DNA from: Gnetum montanum
Lineage: Eukaryota; Streptophyta; Gnetopsida; Gnetales; Gnetaceae
Direction of reading: 5' to 3'
Length of the DNA stretch: 40,768 nt
NCBI GenBank assembly: GCA_015680685.1
Contig: MNCI01035832.1
Coordinates: 659,381-700,148 of the forward strand
Of the stretch, positions 19,349 to 31,439 are shown in pieces (position 1 is the stretch's first letter; each line of letters starts with the position of its first letter). The position numbers were made by a program, and so were the translations under genes. A model generated the notes under the pieces. That model was given only the letters and a program-made list of their open reading frames with translations. It was not told where the DNA came from and searched no databases.

Positions 19349-21617
19349 TTAGAATGGGGGATATTCCTCATAGCTAAAAGGTTGAGGATGGGAAGGATTA
19401 ATAATTGACGACAGGGATCCTCGCATGTTGGAAGTATTGGAACTTGGCCATATTTACCCCATTGGGTTTCACACACTGGGTTATAGTAAGCATAGTGGGG
19501 CAATTTATACGATGTAGTTCCCAGATTACAAGTTGACCCACTATGATATTTAGGACCTTTAGATGGTATGCAAGGATCAGGATGATGCCTTCCATGACTA
19601 TGTTCATTGGGCCGTATGGTTGTTGGAGTGTTAGCTGGTGGCCCTGATGAAGTAACATGAGGCATTGGATTTGAAGATCAGGGTGCACCACAGTGTTGGA
19701 CTTGTGTTGAGTTGGAGGATGCAGTGGCCTTGGAATTGTGTTGTTCCTTCCTAGGGTCATTTCTAAAGAAGGGACGTCTTCAATGTTGCTGAGGTCTATT
19801 ACCAATGTTGGAAATAGTAGCACAAGTAGCATTTGTGCGTTGTTTCTGTGGTGCAGATACCGTAGGAATAGTTGGTGGCGATGTAGAAGGAGGGGAAAAA
19901 TGAGAATGTTGAAAGTTAGGAGGAGTATAAGGTGCACAAGGCTGTGGTTGTGTTGAAGGCATGGGCTGATAGTATTGAGGAGAATGGTACTGTGGTGAGA
20001 TAAAGTGTGTTGGCCTAGTTGGAGAAATAGGATGTTGAACATGATAAGCATTTGGATTCGGATGATATGAAGGGTGTCTCCAGTCTAAGGGTGGTCTCCC
20101 CAAAGACTAGGATTGTTGCCACTATGATCAAACACAATATCTCTGTACGAACTCTGGATGTAATGTGTTTCCCCAATGCTCATGTAAATATAACAATATT
20201 GGGCATTGGCCCTTGGGGTAATCGTACAAGCATATGTTGCATTCATACGTATGATTGGCAATTGAGCTCTTATTTTCCTTATCCCTTCTTTCTGATTGTC
20301 TACTATTTTGTCCTGCTTCTTGGGTTGTCAAAACTCTATCTCCAATAATATTTGATATATTCTTCACACTTTTGATACGTCCATTCCAACATCTTATTGA
20401 TCTTTGCCTTGACTTCTTCTAACGATTGTTGTACTGGCAAAGATGGTTCTTTCACCTTGAGATTGATTGATTTCTTCTTTGTATGATTATGGACCTTGGT
20501 TAAGTTGAGATTTTGGTCTCATTGATGTTTTTCAACACTCTCCCATCTAGCCAATTCTCCTTCTTCTTTTTCTACCCACTTAATAAGCTCTTGCAACTTG
20601 ATGGGTTCGTAGTTCGTATAGTTGACCTTGGGCATACATTCCTAAGGTCTCTCTTGTTTCATTATGTAGCCCATCAATGATATGGTACATTAGCCTTTCC
20701 TTGGAAAAACCATGGCTTGGACAGTTATTTAATAGTGCATAATATCTTTCTAAGGCCATGTCCAAGGGTTCAAGTTGTGCTTGTTTCCACCCTTGGATTT
20801 GTTTCCTCAAGGCTGACACTCTTGTGTAGGTTTGATATCTTTCACTAAAGAGTTCTGCCATTGTTGGCCAACGTCATATTAAATTTGGTTTTAACAATCT
20901 ATACCATACTTTTGCTTAGCTAATGAGTGTCATAGGAAAGAGCTTAAGTTTTTGCCAACCATTATCAATGTTGTTCCATGTGCAGGCATCATAGAAGGCT
21001 TGTAAATGTTGATGCGGATCTAATTCATAGCATCCTAAGAAAGTAGGGAAGTTGTTTAAATCGAGCTTGGATAGGCAGCTCTCTTTATCATGCCTACAGG
21101 AGATTCGAACAGCCTCTTGTATTGGCGTTAGGCTCTTAGTGGCTAGTAGGGGGTCATCATCACTAAGTAGGTTGTGAGTTTGTAAGTTGGGATGATGTTG
21201 CCTTCGTTTATGTTGGCATTCTTGATTTTCTTTGTGAGCTCGATTTTTAGTTCTATGCTGATCCCTTGAAAGATAGTCATCCGTGTCACAATCTGATGTT
21301 GGAGTAGAGGAAGAGAAGGAACTGTAAAACTCATTATGACTTTTGTAAGCCTTCCAATCATCCCCTTGTAAGTTCTTGTTAGTTATTGGGAAGGTCCTAG
21401 GCATTTCGAGCCTCCTCATTCTATGGGATGTCTTGTCCTTACTAGAGGTGTCAGAGTTGGATGATGAGAGTCCTTAAGTGTCATTGGGGTGTTCATAAAC
21501 ATAGGGGACTCCTGCATAAGGTTGAGTACTCAAATCTTCATTGTCATCTAATTTGTTGGTTCTTCAATGAACTGCCTCACCAGATGTGATATTATTATAG
21601 TCTTGTAGGAGAGGCAT
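19349..21617 (-). pseudogene. E2 gag, near full length, broken
   Basis: Starts MPLLQDYNNITSGEAV at 21617 and ends FSYEEYPPF-stop at 19349, about 756 codons. The order is an acidic Ser-rich N-terminus, an RNA-binding basic stretch, and the retrotransposon gag core (NFPTFLGCYELDPHQHLQAF; KLKLFPMTLI; AKVWYRLLKP; WPTMAELFSERY; RYYALLNNCPSHGF; YHIIDGLHNETRETLG), strongly like Athila gag. A coiled linker, the knuckle CNICLYDYPKGQC (20203-20241, His changed to Tyr) and a Pro/Ser/Tyr-rich tail follow. Breaks: stops in the N-terminal 80 codons, near 20916 and 20580, a frameshift between about 20580 and 20520, stops near 20110, 19780 and 19676, and a further frame change before the end. Confidence 0.85.
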
Positions 21618-21739
21618 GGTTGTGAAGCTGTGTGTGAATTCATATGTGACTTTTCGTAATTAATTCTTCTTAAAAGATATATCGTTAATTCTTATACAGT
21701 GACCTTGTATGATATAACTAATCTAGATAACTAGCATTA

Positions 21740-21757
21740 TCCTTGGCAATGGCACCA
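21740..21757 (-). other. primer binding site of E2 (tRNA-Asp type)
   Basis: On the minus strand TGGTGCCATTGCCAAGGA, one base inside the 5' LTR. Its four differences from the tRNA-Asp complement are all transitions. Confidence 0.75.
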
Positions 21758-21821
21758 ATGATGAGTGACAAGGTACCCCTACACTCAACCATACGAATAC
21801 GAGTGTTATACGCACGATCCG

Positions 21822-21937
21822 ATCGAACTTCGTAGACAGACTAGTTGTGGCATCTAGACAGTTAGCCTTAGGTCGCAGNTATCGAACTTCGTAGACAGAC
21901 TAGTTGTGGCATCTAGACAGTTAGCCTTAGGTCGCAG
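21822..21937. repeat. 57-bp duplication across a single N (assembly overlap)
   Basis: 21822-21878 and 21881-21937 are identical, separated by N (21879) and T. The 3' LTR has one copy, so this is very likely an unmerged contig overlap. Confidence 0.85.
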
Positions 21938-22084
21938 TTCGCTGTCTTCCCACCTGAACTAGTATTAGCTTTGTCACGTATGGTTTAGTACAGAGTGAGG
22001 TGTACGATGGGTTTCTAATCTAATGCTACTCTTGAAGGCAATGGAAATTAATATTAACTAAGCTAGGAGAGAAGGGTGAGAGAA

Positions 22085-22199
22085 GGAATCTAATCTAGCC
22101 TAAGTGCGATGAGCATCTGTTCCTTGATTATCCGTACACATNGGAATCTAATCTAGCCTAAGTGCAATGAGCATCTGTTCCTTGATTATCCATACACAT
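22085..22199. repeat. second 57-bp duplication across a single N (assembly overlap)
   Basis: 22085-22141 and 22143-22199 flank N at 22142 and differ only at two sites, both G to A within CG. The 3' LTR has one copy. The joined contigs may come from different haplotypes or element copies. Confidence 0.85.
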
Positions 22200-22515
22200 C
22201 TTGGACTTCGTGCATGACTACCACTGGGATTACCAAGTGTAGATCCTAGGTACGCTACTGGGTTACCAAGTAGTCACACTTAAATGCTCGTAATCAAGTC
22301 GTACTCATTCTGCTGTTTAACGTGAGTTTAAGGGTGAGAGAGACTAATTAGGAAAGAAGTAAATAACAGTTAATTAAATGATTAAGCTAAGTGAATGCTA
22401 CAATGATGAAGTAATCTTGATTTTTTTTGCTGGTCATGTGCATGTCCAAGTACGTCACACTCGAATAAAGGATGCCGTACAATTACAATCACCACACTGC
22501 GGGCATACATTGGGA

Positions 22516-25500
22516 TTTTGGCTAGAAAATTAGCTTGATGATTACCTTGAATGCTTAATCCTTGGATTTGAATTTGGATTCTTATTTATGTACCTTCTCA
22601 AGTTTGATTTTGTTATCTTTCTATGAACCTAATGAAGTGAGGGAAATCTACGGTGTTAAGTTATGCTTATTTAATGTTGATGATATAAAATTATCATTAT
22701 TAAATATAGGTGATTTCTCTATTCTCTATTATTAGTAAAATAGATAGTTTGATTAAATGTTCATGGTGTCAATTTATTATTTCAATTTAGAAAAGTTAAT
22801 TTAAAAATGATTTTAATTATGAGGTTTTCTAAAAGAAAATAAGATAGTATTATTTTATAATTGAATGGATTTAGTATTATTCATTTCTACATTTCTTGTA
22901 GCCAGCTGTTGGGTTAGACAAGTCTATTGATGAACAACCTTTGATTTGTTATTATGGTTTAAGAAAAATCAGAATCTAATCAGTAAATAAAGAGAAAAGT
23001 AGATCTATACATTGCATCAAAAGAATCTTGCCTAGATTTTTGTTATCATTGTTTAGTTTTCATGATTGTATTTTTTTATTAGTAATGGTTGAACTAGAAA
23101 TTGATTATCCATTATGGTTTATTGATTGATGCTAGATGTAGTATTTTAAATTATTTTGTTAATAATTTCAACAATTTGCTTTACAAACTATTGATTCCTA
23201 AGATTCTTGTGTTTCTTGTCTAGCTGTTTATGTGAATAAATTTATTAATGTGCACAATCTAGTTCGTAATTTTTCTTGCTTGCTAAATTCTAGATATTGT
23301 ATCATTGGCAATGATATTGTGAATAAATGTAAATGTTACTATATTATTTTATATTTCAATTTACAATTTTCTAGGTACATGAATAATATGTTTTTCTTAA
23401 GTTTGACTCCCTTATGACGGATTACATGTTGGTTGTGCATAATTTAAGATTGCTAAGTAAAGCGGTTAAATTAATTAGCTTTTTACCAAGCTAGATGATT
23501 GTGGATACAATTTTAAGTTTTATATGTTTTCACATTTGTACTGCACCTTACATGCATAGTGTATTGAGAGGTGTTAATCATCATATTGACATTCTCTTCC
23601 CACTAGATCCTTGGGCCATTGATTGCATCATGTAATTTTCTTTGTTATGTTTTATTTTAATTGATAGTTGTTTATGTTGGTGTATATGGAAGTTTAATTT
23701 ATGATAATTAATCAAGTGTTTAGAAAAGAGAGAAGAAAAGTTTGTTCTTGCATTTCAGCTAGCTTGTTTGGGGCTTCAAGTGATTAACTCTTGCTTCCTA
23801 CAGATGAGCATTACAGGATCCCATCTACTCTGATATCCAATCAAATGTAGACCCATCACCACATGGCTCTCTCACACCAAGCCTTTCTTTTTTGAAGTCC
23901 CATCATACCAATCAAACTAAGTCAACACTTAAAAGCACTACAAGCTCCTACACTACATTGTAGTAATTAGAAGTGCTATGTTTGTCTTTAATGCAAATAA
24001 GCACAGAGGTATTTTGCCTTACACTATCTTCTAATGCTCAAAAGCTATAATGACATCACTCTAGCGAAGTACCAATCTACACCACCAAAGAGTTTCAAAG
24101 TATCTATATGCTCTAGAGCAAACTAAAGTTGGACTATACCTTAATGTCCTCAAGAACTTGTGAGCACAACATAAGTATATAAATCATGTATGACATGTTA
24201 GTTAATGGTTAAGAGCATCACAAAAATGTCTTTCTCATCATATAAGTGATGAAACTGATGTAACACACATAACAGACTCAAAGAGTATTAGCATACACAC
24301 AAGACATCCTTCCCTAAGAAAGCCAAAATATGCTCATACTGTAACATATTTAGCCCTAAGCCGTACTTTGTAGAGAAGGGTAGTAGCCTAAGCATCAAAG
24401 ACAAAGAACCTTTGGAAGCCTACATATCCTTGTGACGTAGCACACAAGGAATCAATGCCATGTAGTTTTTTAGTATGATGGTTAAGATAGCATGAAACTC
24501 ATAAAAATATTCTTACTTCTTCCACTCCCTCCTCCCTTTCTAAAATAGAAACAACCTTTTATCCACCAACAAGGCATGTTTTTTTATACTCTTCCTTACT
24601 TGAAGGAAGTAACATCCTCTGAGCTTAAGTCTTTGTTCGTCCACTTTTGACTTGTGAAGAGCAACATGGATGTTGAGGGTAATAAGCCACTCAAAGCTCA
24701 TCCGACAGTTGTAAATAATAAGGTTTAATATCTAGGGTAATTAACCATAAATTTTGAATGTTAAACTCAGCTCAACATCTAATTAAGACATAAGAATACT
24801 CACACCACCTAAGTTAGAGAAGAAAAGGCTTTCCTTTTTCATTCAAATAATACCAACCTTTCTACTAGAGCAAAATCTACTCACTTTACATGCGATTTGT
24901 TTCTTCTACCTTTGGTAGTTATGGGGGAGCATAAAGTCGATCTTCTACATCCAATGGGAGACTACTTTGTACCTTGGAGGAACCACTTCCTATACCCAGT
25001 GGTAGTTTAGCACTAGCATGAGCAAGGATCTTGGAGACTTTAACCTCACTGTGGTAGTCACTTCAAGCCTTAATAGAGTGGGAACACATGGTTCTTCATT
25101 CCTTAAAAGTGGTCAATTTTCAAATTCACTAGTGTCATTGAGCCTATTTTACATCCTCCATTTTTTTGCAGGCAATACTGTGACTCTCTTTTTAGAAACT
25201 AGGATATTCCCTCATCTTCTTCCCTCCCCTAACCCCTTCCCCCCTCATCCTGCTGTGAGAACATTAGGGTATTGCCTCTCCTTAAAGTATTTGTACTTCC
25301 TTCTTGGAGGCATGATAGAAATTCGTAGTTATTCAAAGTCATGACCAAAGAATACATGCTCCCTACTCTAAGTCACTATAAAAATGCATGTTTCCTTCTT
25401 AAATTCACATTCTAGAACATATACTCCTTGTTTAGAATCACCATTAAGAACATGTACTCCCTACTTAGAGTTACCATCAAGAGCATGTTTGCCCTACTCA

Positions 25501-26607
25501 AAATTACTTCATGATGCTCTCTTTCTTCCCCCACACACTCATGCATGTGTGCTCTATCCCTGATTTTTTCCCTCTCTCTCCATCTCTCTCTCTATTTTTG
25601 TGGCATTTTTCTTTTTCTCACATACACCCACATAGATTGATGCTCCAACTCATCTAGGAAGTGGTAGTATCAAACTAGCCATATTCTATCCTCTTTGACA
25701 TGAATTGAATTGGCAGAAAATTTTATCATCCATCTTCCATTGAGGTGGTTAAACTTGAAATCCCATTTTGCATTTACTATCACAATCAGCAAAGTAACTA
25801 ACATTAGAAACAACCTTTGCCAATATCTCCCATAAAACAAGAACCACTATCTAACATAATGTTTACAGGTAATCAAAACCATTGCATCATATGGGTAGAA
25901 GATACTCTCATCAAAGTCCTCCACCATGCCATATGTTAAACATCAAAGGATGATGATGAATATAGAGATTTATCCATCACAATCACGATTCTTTCAAGAG
26001 TGTTATCACATATCCTACTATTCACTAATTACAAGTCATCAAATCAGCACATAAGTACTTTTATATTTAAGCATTCACAAGCAAGAAACCATGCATCATG
26101 CTATTTTACATAGGGATTAATCATAATTCACATTCAAAACAACTAATTCTTAGATCAAATCAAATTCTTAATGAGGAAAATTTAAACAAAGAAACCAAGA
26201 TATTGAAACATTTAGGAACTTTGTACTCACATCACTACCCAAAAAATAATGTCATGGAAATAGTCCTCTTAAACGTGAGATGTATAAATGGGATAATTTA
26301 AAATACTATTAAATTTCTTCTATGGATTATGAGCTAACCTATTAAGCCATCATTGTTAAGGAATCTTGAGATAAAAATCCAATTTTTGCTTCAAAACATG
26401 CAAACATAAAACCATCATATCATAATACCAAATAATGGATTTCTTGAGGTATTTAAGCCAAATAATCTTTACAAGATCAATAGATTCAAGAAAAAATTAC
26501 ATAACAAAGTAATACATTGCAACAAGAAGCATTAATTCCATACATTGCCTCATGTCCAATGCATGATAGGGTCACCATGTTAAACTTTCACAAGGATCAA
26601 TCAGTTG
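22516..26607. other. no recognisable gene; small repeats only
   Basis: AT-rich to 23750, then pyrimidine-rich on the plus strand to about 25650. A hairpin lies at 24428-24449 (CCTTGTG, loop, CACAAGG); on the minus strand its surroundings read GCTACGTCACAAGGATATG, a flavour seen in some plant LTRs. CT-rich low complexity lies at 25560-25600. Open stretches at 23232-23417, 25018-25344 and 26098-26301 have no recognisable domain. Confidence 0.4.
25351..25515. repeat. about 33-bp imperfect tandem repeat, five units
   Basis: CATG/CATA anchors at 25355, 25387, 25418, 25451 and 25484 are followed by CTCC or TTCC and a TTAGA-like segment, at steps of 32, 31, 33 and 33 bp. Near-33 spacing would keep an 11-codon repeat, but stops break it on the minus strand. 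Confidence 0.55.
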
Positions 26608-27458
26608 TGATAAATCATGGTAAATAAAAATACTATGATATTGTAACTATTGTAATATTATAGTCTAACATACAATGTCATAGATGTGATGCAGTGGATT
26701 CTAGTCATGCCTATAAATACAAGCCCACCATCATTTTCAAGTAACTTTTCATGGAAACCTTAGCAAGATTCGTGCAATATCATTTCTAAAAGTTAAAGTT
26801 AGTTATGAGTGCTCATAGTATGGTTGTAAATAGTTGTACGATATCTTTATTCAAGTGAACTGTACCTAGATGCACTTCATGATTGATAAAAAGATCAAGA
26901 TTATTCATAACCATTGTAGCATTTCACATAGGTTAGATTTACTTTTCATCTGTATTGTATATTTTTAATGCTATTTACATTTCTAATATATGTTAGTATG
27001 TGGTGGAATAAGTATGACTGAATTTGAGCATAAAAGTATAATCATCTAGTAACCCAATAGTAATTTTGCTTAATTCAATCAATTGCAAGTCTTTCGATAA
27101 TCCCAATGGTGGTTATACCAACCCAAGGTATGTATGGTAGATTAGGATTAGATACTTATTATTATTTAGCTAGTTTAGCATTTCATTTTCATTATACTTT
27201 AGTTAATAAAATTTACATACAATTTACCATGTTTTAGTTAGTCATATCTTAGCTAGTCAACATCAATACATCATATGTCTTACTAAGAGTTAAATCATAC
27301 AACTTGACCTTCACTAACTCTAGTAAGAAGAAAATGGTCATGAACTTAATATCAATCAGTTAACTTATAATATTTTCTCATTCATAGATTATGATTTGGT
27401 CATGCACATATGCTTGTGACTTGGATGATTGGGTGTTGGGGATTCTTGCCACTCATCA
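26608..27458 (+). repeat. E3 5' LTR (851 bp)
   Basis: Starts TGATAAATCATGG and ends GCCACTCATCA, like E1 and E2. TATAAATA is at 26712-26719. The body is alignable to E1 in patches (for example around the poly(A)-like region and the GTAACCCAATAG/GTATCCCAATAG block), so it is the same family but much more diverged. Confidence 0.75.
26712..26719 (+). promoter_or_regulatory. TATA box of the E3 5' LTR
   Basis: TATAAATA preceded by GCC, as in E1 (GAGCC TATAAATA). Confidence 0.65.
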
Positions 27459-27459
27459 T

Positions 27460-27477
27460 TGGCAATGTTTCCAGGGA
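27460..27477 (+). other. primer binding site of E3 (tRNA-Asp type)
   Basis: TGGCAATGTTTCCAGGGA one base after the LTR end; five of 18 positions differ from the tRNA-Asp complement. Confidence 0.65.
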
Positions 27478-27540
27478 TGGTGTTAGTATATATTAGTTAG
27501 TTCATTTTCTTTGAGTTCATTATATCAACATTTCAAAGAT

Positions 27541-27545
27541 CTATC
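27541..27545. repeat. left target duplication of nested insertion (CTATC)
   Basis: CTATC directly before TGTAACACCC; repeated at 30764-30768. Confidence 0.7.
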
Positions 27546-30500
27546 TGTAACACCCTTCTTCCTACCCTTAGGACGAAGAGCATTACATGGGGAAAAAATA
27601 GTAACAAAGGTTGGTCATGGTAGAGTAATGAAATCAATTTATTTTAACGTAGTAAAAGGAAGTATGTTTAAGCCATAACTGAAAGGATGAAGAAGATATT
27701 AAATGATGAAATGATAATGTAAATTATATCTTTTAATGTTAACATGAATATATATACAAGAATAAGGATTTGAATTATAAGCAGCTACTAAGAAAAATCT
27801 CAAATTCAATAACATTATACATTCCAAAATTATCTCATCTCCAACATCTTACATAAGGAAATATGATAATTTCTTATTCATAATTCATATAAGTATACTA
27901 TAAAAATCCAAACATGTGATTCAAGTTAATATACATCTACTTGTGAAATAGCAATTATAATTCCAAATAACATATAATTTCATTATGTGTTATGAACATC
28001 TCCAAGTTACCACATGTACTCCATGCTCTTCCTATCCTGAAATATGTGTACATTAAACAAAAATATCAACTACCACTGAGTTAGTAACCTTAGCACCATA
28101 TTTCAGTTGAATTAAGGATAGGTCTCATGGGGGCTAGGTAGGGCATGACAACCTACAAGACAATCAATGTAAAGCATATTCAAACATACAACCACTACAA
28201 CATCCAAGATCTTTCATCAACATAAAACTAAGAATCCACAAACATGCCAAAAAGCCAATAACATACAATTATCCAACAAGCATGGTATTAATTCATTTGA
28301 TCATCGCAACCATCCAATACCAACATCTGTCCACTCCACCCATCAACTGAACAAACGTGAAGGCTAGCACACATTACACTTAGTGTCATTGTGTATCAAT
28401 TTTTCATGAATAATTTCAAGTTCCAAATTGCTGTTTCTAAAAAAATATCAAATTACCATGCACATGGATTATCAAATGAACCAAGATGTCCTAGTGGATC
28501 CCCCCCAAGATTCCCACACATGCCGATCCTAGAGGTGCCCTAGTTGATACCACCATTAACATTCTAGAGGAACCAACCAAACAAGACTAATGAGCCATGG
28601 AACACCCTTTCTTATCGGATGGGACTTATAGTGAGAGCCACATTGGTGCACTCAGAGTGGTGATCAATCATAAAAATCAACTCTAGGGAGCCCATCTTCA
28701 ATTGGCCACAAACTCAGTGCTAGCTCCATCATCCAAATACACAACAAACAATCAAACCATGGAATCATCTAGCCATCTAATAATCATCAAAAGATGGAAA
28801 ATAAACATTGATGGTGGAGGGACTCAACATAATTTTTACATTAGCTAATAGAAGGACCATCAATCCAACATGTCATAGAATAATCCAAATCCCAACAATC
28901 TAACATGTTCCACAACAATTCCAAGACCAACAATATGACCTGTCCCAAAAAATTTATTGGTCCAAGAATTCAAAAAAATCCAATCAACCAGCATTCTAAG
29001 ATAAATTCAAGAGATCCAAATCCTCCAAAAGTTCAACACCTAATCACAAGACCAAGCTCAACAAAATACATGTCCTAAATGTCCAAAGATTCATAATTAA
29101 TTAAAAGTCATATCCTTTTAACAATTTGAAATGGGTAACATACAACAACAAATTCAAAAAAGATATAGCAATTTCAAGGATCAGAATCAAAAAATGATAC
29201 ACATCTCCCAACAACTTCATTATAATTCAACTTCTCAAACTATGATTTACAAGATATTATGCAAACTTAACAACCACAAATGAAACTCCCATAACTCATA
29301 CATCCTTACTAATTTTCTCATAAGTAATGATTCATATGAAAGATAATATCCATAATTAGTTATTGTAGAAATATTTAGAAAATTATAGAACCACAGAAAT
29401 AGACATCAATCCAACATTATAGGTAATCAGAAATAGAGGCAGGATGATTGACTAAGAGTAGGTTTCATATAACTCTATCAAAAGATTATCTTTTTAACCC
29501 CTTAAATTTTTTTTTGGAAATTTAACATTCACTTCTAAGCCTCATAAAAAGTTCAGAAGAAACTAAGCTACAAAGAAGAAGCTATTAACAGATGAATCTT
29601 TGTATCAGATTTCTACATAAATCTAGAGAACCTCCAAAGATAGCATCATAACTCTCACTAAACAAGATAATCACTAGTTATTTAACTTAAATTGGGCTGG
29701 TATTTATGTTATAAATATCATATCAAAATTTCAAAATTAGAGATGCACTCAACGTAGAGATATGTCCTTAACTCTAGACCCTACTAAAATTGCTGCAATT
29801 CTAGATGGTGTTGGAAGGATAACATGTAGCACCTTATCTACAACAAATTACTATTAATTTATACATCTAAGTTGTAGAGAAGTTTGTAAAGAATCCAAAA
29901 ATAGGTATATGACAACTAGATTCTAAATACAGAGAGAGATACGAGCATTTTACTAAGCATTATGCAAATCATCCTAAACCCTCAAAATACAAAGTTCATA
30001 GAAAGTAATTTAAATTAGGAAAAAAATCTGGTAGTGAAATTACAAATTTAGAATTTGGTAGCAATACCAATCATAAATATTATATATCTATGAGACTTTC
30101 CATTAGTTTAAACAAAACCCAACCCTAATCTATGCAATACCTAGTGAATTGAAACAACCAAGAAAAGGGGGCCAAGATTACTCACCCAGAATGTTGTTAG
30201 ATTTTTTTAAGTGAGTCTTTTCAAGTGTCCCCTAGACCAACAAGCTCCCCAAACTCTTGAAACCTAGCAGCCCTCCAACCCAAGAGCTAAGGGGCCAAGA
30301 ATGCTTTGGGTTAAGGGAGTGTGTGGTACTTAAAGGTTTCTTCCCTACTCCATCTACCCCCAATTTATGTGACCTAGCTACCCTCTCTCATCTACTTCCA
30401 AGGCCCATGTGACTCATCTACCCTTCTCCTCTTTAATATAAGCAAATCAATAACCAAGTTAAAATTAAAATTACATGGATAAATCACATGTCATCCCATC

Positions 30501-30763
30501 ATAGCCATACCATGTCCATGCCATAGCCTTCATGAGAACCTGCCACAACTCACTCACCTAGTTAGTGCACACCAGTGATAGCTAAAAATCATTAATCATG
30601 CATAATGGTAAAAAAAAGTAAACATGAGTAATAAAAATTTATTAGATGGTAAAAAAAATTAATTATCCATAAAAAAATTAATATTCATATTATTAACCAT
30701 CCTCAACCATTTTATATACATGGAAAAAGGCTATTAACCTTTACTAAAATATAGGTTGTTACA
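27546..30763. mobile_element. solo-LTR-like insertion nested in E3 (3218 bp)
   Basis: Starts TGTAACACCC and ends GGTTGTTACA, giving near-inverted TG...CA ends, and is flanked by the 5-bp duplication CTATC. No internal direct terminal repeat or protein domain was found, so it reads as one long LTR left after LTR-LTR recombination. Ends of TGTAACRCCC type and LTRs of 2-4 kb are typical of Del/Tekay chromoviruses. Orientation is uncertain. Removing it restores continuity of the E3 leader. Confidence 0.6.
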
Positions 30764-30768
30764 CTATC
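30764..30768. repeat. right target duplication of nested insertion (CTATC)
   Basis: Exact match to 27541-27545. Confidence 0.7.
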
Positions 30769-31439
30769 TTTCAGTACATATAATATTCTCAAAATACACA
30801 CTTATGTTCTAAACATTTAAACATTACTTCAACACATAAAGTAAACTTCCTACTTGCACATGATATTAATGAAAGCAATGATAAACTTGTATTGAAAAAA
30901 ATTAAAATAGGCCACTACAAAAGAGGATTTTCCATGTTCATACAAATCCATATTATCCTAACTTCACTTTTGTTTTTCATTTGGATGAGTAATTTTGATG
31001 GAGATATTTGTAGAGAAATATTGTAATGCAACCAAACCATTTAGCTTCATCTATAATTCAAGTAGCTTTACTAAAATATAGTCTTGATCATTCACATGGG
31101 AGCTATCATCTTAGAAGAACATGACTAGACCTTGCTTGCCAAATAAAGCCCAAGCTAGGAGGAATGTTGTTATGAAGAAAGGTATAAAAAAGAGAAAGGA
31201 AAATGTGCATCTTAAGTAATATCATTCTCAAAAAAGAAGAATATAGAATATCAAGCTAAAAGATCTCATCATCATTGATCTAATTCTTGTCCACCTATTT
31301 TATGCATTGGAGGGTCTATGCAATAAAAGTCACACTTAATCTTAGTAGAGACACTTGGAATATATGGGATAAACCCTAGAATAAAAAGGAGTCCAAGGGC
31401 TAGGACCTCCAATAGATTTATAAGGGAAGAATCATAGGG

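Larger units (their letters stand above)
15707..22515 (-). mobile_element. E2: Athila-like Ty3/gypsy retrotransposon lacking pol
   Basis: Runs on the minus strand, tail to tail with E1. Reading minus: truncated 5' LTR (21759-22515), tRNA-Asp-type primer site, full-length but broken gag, spacer, broken Cys-rich ORF, last ORF, polypurine tract, 3' LTR (15707-16532). As in E1, no pol motif is found between gag and the last ORF. The far 5' edge is lost, so no target duplication can be scored. E1 and E2 share gene order, gag ends and polypurine tract, but differ clearly in U3, so they are related but separate sub-lineages. Confidence 0.88.
21759..22515 (-). repeat. E2 5' LTR, truncated (U3 and TATA missing)
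   Basis: On the minus strand the LTR ends at 21759 (CACTCATCA). Homology with the E2 3' LTR runs up to 22515 and then stops abruptly. About 187 bp present in the 3' LTR, including TATA and U3, is absent. It also carries two assembly duplications of 57 bp. Without U3 this copy could not start its own genomic RNA. Confidence 0.8.

Noticed and set aside
19398-20051. 217-codon minus-strand open frame inside E2
   Set aside because: It runs in the alternative frame over the Pro/Ser/Tyr-rich gag tail. The frame shared with E1 is the gag one, so this is a shadow.
21879-22142. Biological tandem repeats in the E2 5' LTR
   Set aside because: Each repeat pair is separated by a lone N, and the matching 3' LTR has single copies, so these are assembly overlaps.
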